From Arthrobacter sp. MSA 4-2 (GTDB lineage Bacteria > Actinomycetota > Actinomycetes > Actinomycetales > Micrococcaceae): DNA of 64,000 nt. The translations under genes were made by a program, and so were the position numbers. The notes beneath the pieces are model-generated. The model made no database searches. It worked only from the letters and a program-made list of their open reading frames with translations, and had not been told where the DNA came from. Positions 49,052 through 58,741 of this stretch are shown piece after piece. The stretch's first letter is position 1, and the number at the start of each line of letters is the position of its first letter. The stretch lies in contig NZ_JAEKGC010000009.1 in the NCBI RefSeq assembly GCF_016405885.1, positions 1-64,000 on the forward strand, in the 5' to 3' direction.

Positions 49052-51238
49052 GTGGCACGAATGCAAGAGCAGGAACTTAACTGGAGCGAACTGGACGACA
49101 AGGCGGTGGACACCATCCGCGTCCTCGCCGCGGATGCAGTGGAGAAGGTGGGCAACGGCCACCCGGGTACCGCGATGAGCCTTGCTCCCGCCGCCTACCT
49201 GCTCTTCCAGAAACTGATGCGCCATGACCCGTCCGACCCGGAATGGACCGGCCGCGACCGGTTCGTCCTCTCCCCCGGCCACACGTCGCTGACGCTCTAC
49301 ATCCAGCTGTACCTGGCCGGTTACGGCCTGGAACTCGATGACCTCAAGGCGCTGCGCACCTGGGGATCGCAGACCCCCGGCCACCCTGAATACCGCCACA
49401 CCAAGGGTGTGGAGATCACGACCGGCCCGCTGGGCCAGGGCCTCGCGACCTCCGTCGGCTTCGCCTTCGGCCAGCGCCGCCAGCGCGGCATGTTCGACCC
49501 CGAGGCCCCCCAGGGTGAGAGCCCCTTCGACCACACCATCTGGGTCATCGCCTCCGACGGCGACCTCCAGGAAGGCGTCACCTCCGAGGCCTCATCGCTC
49601 GCCGGCCACCAGGAGCTCGGCAACCTCGTGGTGCTCTACGACGAGAACCACATCTCCATCGAGGATGACACCGACATCGCCTTCACCGAGGACGTGCTGA
49701 AGCGCTATGAGGCGTACGGCTGGCACGTCCAGCGGGTCGACTGGACGAAGACCGGCGAGTACGTCGAAGACGTCGCCGAACTGTATTCCGCCCTGGTCGC
49801 TGCAAAGAACGAAACCTCGAAGCCCTCGATCGTGTCCCTCCGGACCATCATCGGCTGGCCTGCCCCCACCAAGCAGAACACCGGCAAGATCCACGGCTCC
49901 GCCCTCGGCAAGGACGAGGTGGCCGCGCTGAAGCAGGCCCTGGGCTTCGACCCGGAGAAGCACTTCGACGTCGACCCCGAGGTCCTGGCGCACGCCCGCA
50001 AGGTCGTTGAGCGCGGCGCCAGCACCCGCGCCGACTGGGACACCTCCTTCGACGCCTGGCGCGGAGCCCACCCGGACGAGGCGAAGATGCTCGAGCGCAT
50101 CGCCTCCCGCACCCTTCCCGAAGGCTGGGAGGAGGCACTGCCCGAGTTCCCCGCAGGCAAGGACATGTCGACCCGTGCCGCCTCCGGCAAGGTCCTCACC
50201 GCCATCGGCCCGGTCCTTCCCGAACTGTGGGGCGGCTCCGCCGACCTCGCCGAGTCGAACAACACCACCATCGAAGGCTCCCCGTCGTTCGTGCCGACGA
50301 GCCGGCAGACCGAGGCCTGGTCGGGCAACCCGTACGGACGGGTGCTCCATTTCGGGATCCGCGAGCACGCTGCCGCGGCCATCGTCAACGGCATCGTGAT
50401 GCACAGCAGCACCCGCGCGTTCTCCGGCACCTTCCTGATCTTCAGCGACTACCAGCGGCCTGCGGTGCGCCTGGGCGCCCTGATGGGCGTGCCGGCCATC
50501 TACGTCTGGACGCATGACTCCATCGGCCTCGGCGAAGACGGACCCACCCACCAGCCCGTTGAGCAGCTCACCTCGCTGCGTGCCATCCCCGGCCTCGACG
50601 TCGTGCGCCCCGGTGACGCCAATGAGGTCGCCGTGGCCTGGCGGACCATCCTGGAAAACACCCAGAACCCCGCGGGCATCGTGCTGACCCGGCAGAACAT
50701 CCCCACGTACGAGCGCGGCGACGGGGCAGCCACCGGTGACACCTTCGGCTCGGCCGAAGGCGTGGCCAAGGGCGCGTACATCCTCGCCGAGGCACGCAAC
50801 GGCGCGCCCGAGGTCATCCTGATGGCCACCGGTTCCGAGGTGCAGCTGGCCGTTTCGGCCCGCGAAACCCTCGAAGCCGAAGGCATCGCCGCCCGCGTGG
50901 TCTCGGTGCCCTCGCTCGAGTGGTTCAACAGCCAGGACGAGGCGTACCGCGAGTCGGTCCTGCCGCGCAGCGTGCGCGCCAGGGTCTCCGTCGAAGCGGG
51001 CGTGGCCCAGAGCTGGCAGGGCCTGCTCGGCGACGCCGGCCGTGCCGTGTCCCTCGAGCACTACGGTGCCTCGGCGGACTACAAGACCCTCTACCGCGAG
51101 TTCGGCATCACCGCGGAGGCCGTCGTGGCCGCGGCCCATGACTCAATCACCGCCGCCGCCGGCACCCCGCTGGCAGCTAACGGCACCCCGGCCATGCCGT
51201 CGGGCGCCCGCGCCACCGAGACCGGCGACCACCAGTAG
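49052..51238 (+). CDS. tkt: Transketolase
   Basis: A 728-residue thiamin-diphosphate enzyme that moves two-carbon units between sugar phosphates. GNGHPGTAMSLAP, ASDGDLQEGVTSEASSLAGH (the GDG..N diphosphate motif), DENHISIEDDTDI and the pyrimidine-domain Glu region RVLHFGIREHAAAAIVNG (each in pieces) are all present, as is DSIGLGEDGPTHQPVEQL. The GTG at 49052 with AAAGG upstream is chosen; MQEQELNWSELDDKAVDTIRVLAADA then follows closely, as in related enzymes. It starts the tkt-tal-pgi-zwf-opcA-pgl operon. Confidence 0.95.
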   Translation: MARMQEQELNWSELDDKAVDTIRVLAADAVEKVGNGHPGTAMSLAPAAYLLFQKLMRHDPSDPEWTGRDRFVLSPGHTSLTLYIQLYLAGYGLELDDLKALRTWGSQTPGHPEYRHTKGVEITTGPLGQGLATSVGFAFGQRRQRGMFDPEAPQGESPFDHTIWVIASDGDLQEGVTSEASSLAGHQELGNLVVLYDENHISIEDDTDIAFTEDVLKRYEAYGWHVQRVDWTKTGEYVEDVAELYSALVAAKNETSKPSIVSLRTIIGWPAPTKQNTGKIHGSALGKDEVAALKQALGFDPEKHFDVDPEVLAHARKVVERGASTRADWDTSFDAWRGAHPDEAKMLERIASRTLPEGWEEALPEFPAGKDMSTRAASGKVLTAIGPVLPELWGGSADLAESNNTTIEGSPSFVPTSRQTEAWSGNPYGRVLHFGIREHAAAAIVNGIVMHSSTRAFSGTFLIFSDYQRPAVRLGALMGVPAIYVWTHDSIGLGEDGPTHQPVEQLTSLRAIPGLDVVRPGDANEVAVAWRTILENTQNPAGIVLTRQNIPTYERGDGAATGDTFGSAEGVAKGAYILAEARNGAPEVILMATGSEVQLAVSARETLEAEGIAARVVSVPSLEWFNSQDEAYRESVLPRSVRARVSVEAGVAQSWQGLLGDAGRAVSLEHYGASADYKTLYREFGITAEAVVAAAHDSITAAAGTPLAANGTPAMPSGARATETGDHQ

Positions 51239-51295
51239 CCCGACCGCTTCCGTCCGACACGAGTGTCCGTGAACGCGGACTCAAAGGAGAATTCA

Positions 51296-52408
51296 ATGAC
51301 TTCCAACCCAACGGCCGACCTTTCCTCGGCCGGCGTCTCGATCTGGCTCGACGACCTGTCCCGCGAACGCATCAACTCCGGTGCCTTTAAGCGGCTCATC
51401 GAAGAGCTCAACGTCGTCGGTGTCACCACCAACCCCAGCATCTTCGCCGCCGCGCTGAAGCAGGGCGAGTCCTACGCCTCGCAGGTCGGCGCCCTGGCGC
51501 AGGCCGGTGCCTCCCTCGACCAGGCCGTCTTCGACATCACCACCCACGATGTCGCCCAGGCCTGCGACATCTTCGCCGAAGCGGCGAAGCGCACCGGCGG
51601 CTTCGACGGCCGCGTCTCGATCGAGGTCGACCCCCGCCTCGCCCGCGATACCAAGGGAACCATCGAGGAGGCCAAGCGCCTCTACGCCAAGGTCCAGCGC
51701 ACCAACGTCCTGATCAAGATCCCGGCCACAGTTGAGGGCCTCGAGGCGATCACGGAAACCATCGCCGCGGGGATCAGCGTCAATGTCACCCTGATCTTCT
51801 CGCTTGAGCGGTACCGCGAGGTTATCAACGCCTACCTGGTCGGCCTTGAGAAGGCGAAGGAGAACGGGCACGACCTGAGCAAGATCCACTCCGTCGCGTC
51901 CTTCTTCGTCTCCCGCGTCGACGCCGAGATCGACGGACGCCTCGACGCCCTGGGCACCCCCGAAGCCAAGGCGCTCAAGGGCAAGGCCGGGCTTGCCAAT
52001 GCCCGCCTGGCCTACCAGGTGTACGAGGAGCAGTTCGCCACCGAGCGCTGGCAGGTCCTCGCCGGTGCCGGCGCGAACCCCCAGCGTCCGCTGTGGGCCT
52101 CCACCGGGGTCAAGGACCCGTCACTGCCCGACACCCTGTACGTGACCGGCCTTGTCGCCCAGGGTGTCGTCAACACGATGCCGGAGAAGACGCTCGAGGC
52201 AACGGCCGACCACGGCGTCATCGAAGGGGACACGGTCACCGGCACCTACGAGGAGTCAAACGCCGTCCTCAACGACCTCGATGGCCTGGGCATCTCCTAC
52301 AAGGAGGTCGTCGAGCAGCTTGAGACGGAAGGCCTCGACAAGTTCGTGGCCAGCTGGTCCGAACTCCTCGAGACCGTCCAGACCGCGCTCGACACCGAAG
52401 GACGCTGA
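51296..52408 (+). CDS. tal: Transaldolase
   Basis: A 370-residue TIM-barrel aldolase. The Schiff-base lysine is K141 in [29 protein letters not shown] near residue 40 and [19 protein letters not shown] near 265 are the other signatures. It transfers dihydroxyacetone units between sedoheptulose-7-P and glyceraldehyde-3-P. Start ATG has AAAGGAGA six bases upstream. The length fits the long transaldolase group found in actinobacteria (TalAB type, not the 220-residue group). Confidence 0.96.
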   Translation: MTSNPTADLSSAGVSIWLDDLSRERINSGAFKRLIEELNVVGVTTNPSIFAAALKQGESYASQVGALAQAGASLDQAVFDITTHDVAQACDIFAEAAKRTGGFDGRVSIEVDPRLARDTKGTIEEAKRLYAKVQRTNVLIKIPATVEGLEAITETIAAGISVNVTLIFSLERYREVINAYLVGLEKAKENGHDLSKIHSVASFFVSRVDAEIDGRLDALGTPEAKALKGKAGLANARLAYQVYEEQFATERWQVLAGAGANPQRPLWASTGVKDPSLPDTLYVTGLVAQGVVNTMPEKTLEATADHGVIEGDTVTGTYEESNAVLNDLDGLGISYKEVVEQLETEGLDKFVASWSELLETVQTALDTEGR

Positions 52409-52413
52409 TACCG

Positions 52414-54057
52414 ATGGGTTCATTCGAGCTCGCCGCTTCCGGTGAGGCCGCAGCCGCCATCGAGGCCTCCCTACCCGCCCTGGTCGAGGATAAGGTCGCC
52501 TCTCGGCTCATGGCCAAGGACGCCACCCTGTGGGGCCCCGACGCCGAGCCGGAGGCCTCCATCCGCCTCGGCTGGATCGACCTGTTCGACGAGTCACGGG
52601 CGTTGATCCCTCAGACCGCCAAACTCCGCGAGGAGCTTGCGGCCGAGGGCGTCTCCCGGTTCGTGCTGTGCGGCATGGGCGGGTCCTCCCTGGCCCCCGA
52701 GGTCATCACCCGGACCGCAGGGGTCGACCTCGTGGTCCTCGACTCGACCGACCCCGACCAGGTCAGCGCCGCCCTCGCGGAGCGCCTCGCCGAGACGGCG
52801 ATCGTGGTGTCCTCGAAGTCTGGCTCCACCGTGGAGACCGACTCGCAGCGCCGGGCCTTCGAAAAGGCGTTCACCGACGCCGGCATCGACGCGAAGTCCC
52901 GCATCATCATCGTCACCGATCCCGGCTCGCCGCTTGACGGTTCGGCGCGGGAGGCCGGCTACCGCCAGGTCTTCAACGCGAACCCGCAGGTCGGCGGACG
53001 CTACTCGGCCCTGACGGCGTTCGGCCTGGTCCCCTCGGGCCTTGCCGGCGCCGACATCGAAGCCCTCGTGGCCGATGCCGAGGAAATCTCCGAGTTCCTC
53101 GGTGAGGACGGACCCGACAACGCGGGCCTGCGGCTGGGCGCCGTGCTCGGGGGCACCAAGCCGCTGCGCGACAAGATTGTCTTCGCCGACGGCGGCTCCG
53201 GCCTGCCGGGCTTCGCCGACTGGGCCGAGCAGCTCATCGCGGAGTCCACCGGGAAGCTCGGCACGGGCCTGCTGCCCGTCGTGGCCTCCCTGGACTCCCC
53301 CGAGGTCGCCACGGTGGCCGACGACGTCGTCCCGGTCGTCCTGGCCGGTTCCGACGCCGAGGTGTCCACGGACGGACAGACCCGCGCGGTGGTGAGTGGA
53401 TCGCTGGGAAGCCAGATGTTCGTCTGGGAGTTCGCAACCGCGGTCGCGGGCCGGTTGCTGGGGATCAACCCCTTCGACCAGCCTGACGTGGAGGCTGCGA
53501 AGAAGGCCGCCCGCGGCCTCCTTGACGCCCAGCCCGCTCCGGCGCCGGCGAACTTCGTCGACGGCGCCATCGAAATCCGCGGCGACGCGGAACTGCTCGG
53601 GGACGCCACCACCGTCGGGGACGCCCTCCAGGCGCTCCTGGGCACCCTCGAACCCACCGGCTACCTGTCGGTCCAGGCCTACCTGGACCGGCACGCCCAG
53701 GCACCGCTCGAGGAGCTGCGCAGCCCGCTGGCCGCCCTGACCGGCCGGCCCGTCACCTTCGGATGGGGCCCGCGGTTCCTTCACTCGACCGGCCAGTTCC
53801 ACAAGGGTGGACCGGCCTCCGGGGTGTACCTCCAGATCACCGGCGCAGCCGGCTCGGACCTGGAGATTCCGGGACTGCCCTTCACCTTCGGGGAACTGAT
53901 CTCGGCCCAGGCGGCCGGAGACGCACAGGTGCTTGAGGCCCACGGCCGTCCCGTGGTCCGCCTGCACCTGACAGACCGCGCGGCGGGGCTGAGCCAGCTC
54001 AGCGGTGTCATTGACTTCCTGGCCGGAGCCGGCCGGGAATCCCAGCAGAACGGCTAG
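52414..54057 (+). CDS. pgi: Glucose-6-phosphate isomerase
   Basis: A 547-residue isomerase linking glycolysis and the pentose-phosphate route. SIS-type sugar-phosphate motifs are present: CGMGGSSLAPEVI, VVSSKSGSTVETDSQRR and the later GRLLGINPFDQPDVEAAKKAA. The residues expected for the ring-opening His and catalytic Glu lie in the second half (FGWGPRFLHSTGQFHKGGPASGVYL). Its placement between tal and zwf fits an Arthrobacter-type operon. It lies 5 bases after tal, with a weak SD. Confidence 0.95.
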   Translation: MGSFELAASGEAAAAIEASLPALVEDKVASRLMAKDATLWGPDAEPEASIRLGWIDLFDESRALIPQTAKLREELAAEGVSRFVLCGMGGSSLAPEVITRTAGVDLVVLDSTDPDQVSAALAERLAETAIVVSSKSGSTVETDSQRRAFEKAFTDAGIDAKSRIIIVTDPGSPLDGSAREAGYRQVFNANPQVGGRYSALTAFGLVPSGLAGADIEALVADAEEISEFLGEDGPDNAGLRLGAVLGGTKPLRDKIVFADGGSGLPGFADWAEQLIAESTGKLGTGLLPVVASLDSPEVATVADDVVPVVLAGSDAEVSTDGQTRAVVSGSLGSQMFVWEFATAVAGRLLGINPFDQPDVEAAKKAARGLLDAQPAPAPANFVDGAIEIRGDAELLGDATTVGDALQALLGTLEPTGYLSVQAYLDRHAQAPLEELRSPLAALTGRPVTFGWGPRFLHSTGQFHKGGPASGVYLQITGAAGSDLEIPGLPFTFGELISAQAAGDAQVLEAHGRPVVRLHLTDRAAGLSQLSGVIDFLAGAGRESQQNG

Positions 54058-54059
54058 CC

Positions 54060-55604
54060 ATGCACGAGACCCTTCCCCCCAAACAGGCAAATCCCCTGCG
54101 GGATCCCCGCGACCGGCGCCTGAGCCGGATCGCGGGGCCGTCGTCGCTGGTGCTCTTCGGAGTCACCGGCGACCTCGCCCGCAAAAAGCTCATGCCGGCC
54201 GTGTACGACCTGGCCAACCGCGGCCTGCTCCCGCCCAGCTTCGCCCTCATCGGATTCGGCCGGCGCGACTGGACGCACGAGCAGTTCGCAGAGGAGGTCC
54301 GGAACTCCGTCAAGCAGTATGCGCGCACCCCGTTCAACGACACGGTGTGGGAGCAGCTTGAGGCCGGAATCCGCTTCGTTCAGGGCAACTTCGACGACGA
54401 CGACGCCTACGTCCGCCTCCAGGAGTCACTGAGCGAGCTCGACGAGACCCGGGGAACGCGCGGAAACCACGCGTTCTACCTCTCGATCCCACCGAAGGCC
54501 TTCGAGATCGTATGCCAGAAGCTGTCCGAGCACGGGCTCGCCCAGCCCCGTGACGGCCAGTGGCGGCGGGTTGTCATCGAGAAGCCGTTCGGACACAACC
54601 TGGAGTCGGCCCGGGAGCTGAACAACATCGTCGAGCAGGTCTTCCCGCCCGACGCCGTGTTCCGCATCGACCACTACCTTGGCAAGGAGACGGTCCAGAA
54701 TATCCTGGCCCTGCGCTTCGCAAACCAGCTGTTCGAGCCGCTGTGGAACGCCAACTACGTCGACCACGTGCAGATCACGATGGCCGAGGACATCGGCATC
54801 GGTGGCCGCGCCGGGTACTACGACGGCGTCGGCGCCGCACGCGACGTCATCCAGAACCACCTGTTGCAGCTGCTCGCCCTCACGGCCATGGAGGAGCCCA
54901 TCTCCTTCAACGCCGAGGACCTGCGCGCGGAGAAGGAGAAGGTCCTCGCCGCGGTGCGGCTTCCCGAGGACCTGACCTGCTACTCGGCCCGCGGCCAGTA
55001 CGACAGCGGCTGGCAGGGCGGCGAGGAGGTCAAGGGCTTCCTCGACGAGGACGGCATCCCAGCCGATTCCACGACGGAGAGCTTCGCCGCGATCCGCCTG
55101 GACATCAACACCCGGCGGTGGAGCGGTGTGCCGTTCTACCTGCGGGCCGGCAAGCGCCTCGGCCGCCGCGTCACGGAAATCGCGGTCGTCTTCAAGCGCG
55201 CTCCGAACCTGCTCTTCCTCGACCACAACGAAGACGACTTCGGCCAGAACGCCGTCGTCATCCGCGTCCAGCCTGACGAGGGGGCGACGATCCGGTTCGG
55301 GTCGAAGGTCCCGGGCACGCAGATGGAGGTCCGCGACGTCACCATGGACTTCGGGTACGGCCACTCCTTCACCGAGTCGAGCCCCGAGGCGTACGAGCGG
55401 CTCATCCTCGACGTGCTGCTGGGCGAACCGCCGCTGTTCCCGCGCCAGCAGGAGGTCGAACTGTCCTGGCAGATCCTCGATCCCTTCGAGAAGTTCTGGG
55501 CGTCGCTGAACGAGCAGCCCGAAAAGTACAGGCCGGGCAGCTGGGGTCCATCCTCCGCCGATGAGCTGCTGGCCGCCGATGGCAGAAGCTGGAGAAGGCC
55601 ATGA
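54060..55604 (+). CDS. zwf: Glucose-6-phosphate dehydrogenase
   Basis: A 514-residue dehydrogenase (NADP). LVLFGVTGDLARKKLMPAVYDL is the nucleotide-binding site (GxxGDLA), and RIDHYLGKETVQN (residues 202-214) contains the catalytic His205 and Lys209. It makes 6-phosphogluconolactone, substrate of the pgl product. It begins two bases after pgi and overlaps opcA by four. Full length, no gap. Confidence 0.96.
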   Translation: MHETLPPKQANPLRDPRDRRLSRIAGPSSLVLFGVTGDLARKKLMPAVYDLANRGLLPPSFALIGFGRRDWTHEQFAEEVRNSVKQYARTPFNDTVWEQLEAGIRFVQGNFDDDDAYVRLQESLSELDETRGTRGNHAFYLSIPPKAFEIVCQKLSEHGLAQPRDGQWRRVVIEKPFGHNLESARELNNIVEQVFPPDAVFRIDHYLGKETVQNILALRFANQLFEPLWNANYVDHVQITMAEDIGIGGRAGYYDGVGAARDVIQNHLLQLLALTAMEEPISFNAEDLRAEKEKVLAAVRLPEDLTCYSARGQYDSGWQGGEEVKGFLDEDGIPADSTTESFAAIRLDINTRRWSGVPFYLRAGKRLGRRVTEIAVVFKRAPNLLFLDHNEDDFGQNAVVIRVQPDEGATIRFGSKVPGTQMEVRDVTMDFGYGHSFTESSPEAYERLILDVLLGEPPLFPRQQEVELSWQILDPFEKFWASLNEQPEKYRPGSWGPSSADELLAADGRSWRRP

Positions 55605-56542
55605 TCGTAGATCTTCCGAACACCACCACGTCGAAGGTCTCCAAGGAGATCACGAGCCTGCGCGACCGGGGCGGCGTCGTCGCCCTCGGCCGGGTGCTCA
55701 CCCTCGTGGTGATCACCCGCGCCGGGGCCGAGGAGGAGGCGATCCGGGCAGCGAACGAAGCGAGCCGGGAGCACCCCTGCCGCATTATCGTCCTGGCCCA
55801 GGGATCGCCCGACGACCCCACGCGCCTCGACGGCCAGATCCGGGTGGGCGGTGACGCCGGTGCCTCCGAGGTGATCGTGCTCCGCGGCTCCGGAGACCTG
55901 GCAAACGAGAACGAGTCGCTCGTGTCGGCCCTGCTGCTGCCGGACGCCCCGATCGTGGCCTGGTGGTCGCACCACATGCCGGCCGCGGCGGCCCAGACCT
56001 CCATCGGGGCCATCGCCCACCGCCGGATCACCGACTCCTCCAACGAGGCGGACCCGGCCGCGGCACTGTTTAACCTGCAGAAGACCTATTCCGCAGGCGA
56101 CACGGACCTGGCCTGGACGCGCCTGACGAACTGGCGCATCCAGCTCGCGGCCGTCCTCGACCAGGCCGAGCCGTCGACGATCACCGAGGTCACGGTCGAA
56201 GGCGCCGAGGATTCCCCCAGCACGGTCCTCCTGGCCGCCTGGTTGACCCAGGCCCTGGATGCTCCGGTGACAATTGCCGCCGGTCCCGCCGGTACCGGCC
56301 TGCACCGGGTGCGGCTCTCGCGGGACAACGGGGACATCGAGCTGTACCGTCCGGGCCGGGATGTGGCCGAGCTGCACCAGCCCGGCCAGCCGGTCCAGCG
56401 GATTTCCCTGCCGCGCCGCAGCCTGGAGGAGTGCCTCGCCGAGGAGCTTCGTCGACTTGACCCGGACGACGTATTCGGGGAAGTTATCACCGAAGGCCTT
56501 GCGAAAACGAACCTAAGGAGCGTACAAACCAGTGAACGCTGA
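55601..56542 (+). CDS. opcA: Glucose-6-phosphate dehydrogenase assembly protein OpcA
   Basis: A 313-residue protein with the OpcA pattern: DLPNTTTSKVSKEITSLRDRGGVVALGRVLTLVVITRAG (start, in pieces), GGDAGASEVIVLRG, and LLLPDAPIVAWWSHHMPAAA. OpcA activates or assembles Zwf in cyanobacteria and actinobacteria; the mechanism in this group is not known. The start ATG lies within the zwf stop (ATGA), so both are made in similar amounts. The stop overlaps the pgl start by 11 bases. Confidence 0.95.
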   Translation: MIVDLPNTTTSKVSKEITSLRDRGGVVALGRVLTLVVITRAGAEEEAIRAANEASREHPCRIIVLAQGSPDDPTRLDGQIRVGGDAGASEVIVLRGSGDLANENESLVSALLLPDAPIVAWWSHHMPAAAAQTSIGAIAHRRITDSSNEADPAAALFNLQKTYSAGDTDLAWTRLTNWRIQLAAVLDQAEPSTITEVTVEGAEDSPSTVLLAAWLTQALDAPVTIAAGPAGTGLHRVRLSRDNGDIELYRPGRDVAELHQPGQPVQRISLPRRSLEECLAEELRRLDPDDVFGEVITEGLAKTNLRSVQTSER

Positions 56543-57332
56543 GCCAAAGATCAGTATCCACCCCGGCCCGACCCTGCTTGCCGCCTCGGTGGCGTCTCGC
56601 CTGATCACCCGCCTCGTCGATGTGCAGAACGAGCGCGGGACGGCCACCGTGGTGCTGACCGGAGGCTCCATCGGCACGGCGGCCCTGAAGTCCGTATGGG
56701 ATTCCCCCACCTGCCGGACGGTGGACTGGTCGCAGGTGCACTTCTGGTGGGGCGACGAGCGGTTCCTGCCGGCCGGTCACCCCGACCGCAATGCGGTACA
56801 GGCCCGCGAGGCGCTGCTTGACCGCCTTCCGGTCGATCCGGCAAAAGTGCACGAGTTCGGCTCGAGCGATGACTTCGCCGACCAGGACGCCGCAGCCGAG
56901 GACTATGCGGCACGGCTGCAGGAAGCGGCCGAAGCGGAAGCGCTGGACGGCGCCGCCGATCCGCGGCTCCCGCGGTTCGACGTGCTGATGCTCGGCGTCG
57001 GCCCGGACGCCCACATCGCCTCGCTCTTCCCGGAGCTGGCGGGGATCCGGACGAAGGGCTCGACCGTGGTAGGCGTCGCCGACGCACCGAAGCCGCCGCC
57101 GGAGAGGATCTCCCTCACGCTGGAGAGCATTAACTCGGCGGAGGAGGTCTGGCTGGCGGTGGCCGGTGAGGACAAGGCCGGAGCGGTGGGTCTGGCCCTT
57201 GCCGGTGCCGGCTCGGTCCAGGTGCCCGCCGCCGGTGCCCGCGGCCGGAACAAAACCCTGTGGCTGATCGACCAGGAGGCTGCCGTGCAGCTCCCCGGCC
57301 GCCTGATCAACCGCGAGGACGCCGAGCAGTAG
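56532..57332 (+). CDS. pgl: 6-Phosphogluconolactonase
   Basis: A 266-residue NagB-fold hydrolase. TATVVLTGGSIGTAALKSV (phosphate loop), VHFWWGDERFLPAGHPDRN, and FDVLMLGVGPDAHIASLFP are the DevB/Pgl strings. It hydrolyses 6-phosphogluconolactone. The GTG start at 56532 lies within opcA. It is the last gene of the operon, followed by a strong hairpin terminator at 57394. Confidence 0.95.
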   Translation: MNAEPKISIHPGPTLLAASVASRLITRLVDVQNERGTATVVLTGGSIGTAALKSVWDSPTCRTVDWSQVHFWWGDERFLPAGHPDRNAVQAREALLDRLPVDPAKVHEFGSSDDFADQDAAAEDYAARLQEAAEAEALDGAADPRLPRFDVLMLGVGPDAHIASLFPELAGIRTKGSTVVGVADAPKPPPERISLTLESINSAEEVWLAVAGEDKAGAVGLALAGAGSVQVPAAGARGRNKTLWLIDQEAAVQLPGRLINREDAEQ

Positions 57333-57393
57333 ACCCTCAAGCGGGTGGTGCGACCCGCGCCACCCGCTCAACGGGAAAGCACCGTTCAACGAC

Positions 57394-57433
57394 AAAGCCC
57401 CGCCGCTTCCATTACGGAAGCGGCGGGGCTTTT
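57394..57433. terminator. Strong bidirectional hairpin terminator
   Basis: Perfect 17-base arms (AAAGCCCCGCCGCTTCC and its complement) flank ATTAC, followed by a T run. It ends the pentose-phosphate operon and, from the other side, the gap-pgk-tpiA-secG transcript. The 107 bases beyond it up to secG hold nothing else I can see. Confidence 0.92.
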
Positions 57434-57540
57434 GCGTTGCGGCTGGCTTGGTCCGGCGTCAGGGCTTGATTCCCCGCGGCGTCCGGCGGGCTGCTGTGCC
57501 CGGGACGCCGGCGCCGAAGGACGCTCCGGTGTCGGAGGGG

Positions 57541-57792
57541 TCAGGAATCTCCGAGGAACCGCTGGATCAGTCCAAGGGCGATGATCACGGTGCCCCAGGC
57601 CAGGCCAAGGGCCACGGTGAAGCGGTTGAGGTTGCGCTCGGCAACCCCTGAGGAGCCCATGCTTGAGGTCATGCCGCCGCCGAACATGTCGGACATGCCG
57701 CCGCCGCGGCCCTTGTGCAGCAGGATCAGCAGCGTCAGGAGCAGGCTGGTGACGCCCAGCAGTACGAGCAGGATGATTCGGAGAATTTCCAC
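57541..57792 (-). CDS. secG: Preprotein translocase subunit SecG
   Basis: An 83-residue protein with two membrane segments (about residues 5-24 and 56-77) joined by the GRGGGMSDMFGGGM loop typical of SecG. It assists SecYE in moving proteins across the membrane. In actinobacteria it often follows tpiA, as here. GTG start, with AAAGGG upstream. Confidence 0.94.
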   Translation of the reverse strand: MEILRIILLVLLGVTSLLLTLLILLHKGRGGGMSDMFGGGMTSSMGSSGVAERNLNRFTVALGLAWGTVIIALGLIQRFLGDS

Positions 57793-57838
57793 GGGGCCCT
57801 TTCAAGGCTGAGAACCCGCCGTTGGCGGGGAGGCGCGA

Positions 57839-58654
57839 CTAGCCTGTGACCAGGTGCTGTTCGAACCTGACAATACTAGCAAACTCGGACACGTCGAGGC
57901 TCGCACCGCCGACGAGCACGCCGTCGACGTCGCGTTCCTTGAGGATCGCTCCGGCGTTGGCGGCCTTGACCGACCCACCATAGAGCAGGCGGACCTTCGC
58001 AGCCGTGTCGCCGTCGAAGAGCTCGTCCAGTTCTGCGCGGATCGCCGCGCACATCTCCTGGGCGTCCTGCGGTCCGGCCACCTCGCCGGTGCCGATCGCC
58101 CAGACGGGCTCGTAGGCCACGACCAGCCGGGCGGCCTGACCGGCGTCGAGGCCGGCCACGCCCCGGCGGAGCTGTTCGAGGGTGTGCTCCACATGGGTGC
58201 CGGACTGGCGGATCTCAAGGCCCTCCCCGACGCAGAGCACGGGCACAAGGTCGTGCCGGTACGCGGCGTGCACCTTGGTGTTGAGCAGTTCGTCGGATTC
58301 GGCGTGGAGGGTGCGGCGCTCGGAATGGCCCACCAGCACGTACGTGCAGCCGAGGCGCTTCAGGAACTGCCCGGAGATGTCCCCGGTGTAGGCGCCGGAG
58401 TCGTGCGGGGAAAGGTCCTGCCCGCCGTACACGACGGGCAGGTCGTCCCCCTTGACGAGGGTCTGCACACCGCGCAGATCGGTGAACGGCGGGAACACCG
58501 ACACCTCAACCCTGCCGAAGTCGTGGTTGGCGTCGTCGAGGGTCCACGCGAGCTTCTGCAGGAAGGTGATGGCCTGGACGTGGTCCAGGTTCATTTTCCA
58601 GTTACCGGCGATCAGGGGGCGCCGGTCGAACACGCCGTTCGTCGAGGTGGTCAT
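57839..58654 (-). CDS. tpiA: Triosephosphate isomerase
   Basis: A 271-residue TIM barrel. Lys20 in [11 protein letters not shown], the His of VGHSERR and the Glu of [16 protein letters not shown] form the active site; [10 protein letters not shown] is the phosphate site. It interconverts glyceraldehyde-3-P and dihydroxyacetone-P. It lies between pgk and secG on one strand, with a hairpin in the 87-base pgk-tpiA gap. Confidence 0.96.
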   Translation of the reverse strand: MTTSTNGVFDRRPLIAGNWKMNLDHVQAITFLQKLAWTLDDANHDFGRVEVSVFPPFTDLRGVQTLVKGDDLPVVYGGQDLSPHDSGAYTGDISGQFLKRLGCTYVLVGHSERRTLHAESDELLNTKVHAAYRHDLVPVLCVGEGLEIRQSGTHVEHTLEQLRRGVAGLDAGQAARLVVAYEPVWAIGTGEVAGPQDAQEMCAAIRAELDELFDGDTAAKVRLLYGGSVKAANAGAILKERDVDGVLVGGASLDVSEFASIVRFEQHLVTG

Positions 58655-58682
58655 AGCCGAACTCTCTTTCAGTCGTCAGGAG

Positions 58683-58716
58683 CCGCAGGACCCGCCCGTG
58701 CGGGCGGGTCCTGCGG
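58683..58716 (-). other. Intercistronic hairpin between pgk and tpiA
   Basis: CCGCAGGACCCGCCC and its exact complement form a 15-bp stem with a GTGC loop. No T run follows on the minus strand, so it is more likely a processing or stability element, setting pgk and tpiA levels apart, than a full terminator. Confidence 0.6.
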
Positions 58717-58741
58717 CGGAAATGTTCCCGTGCCGGTGGCC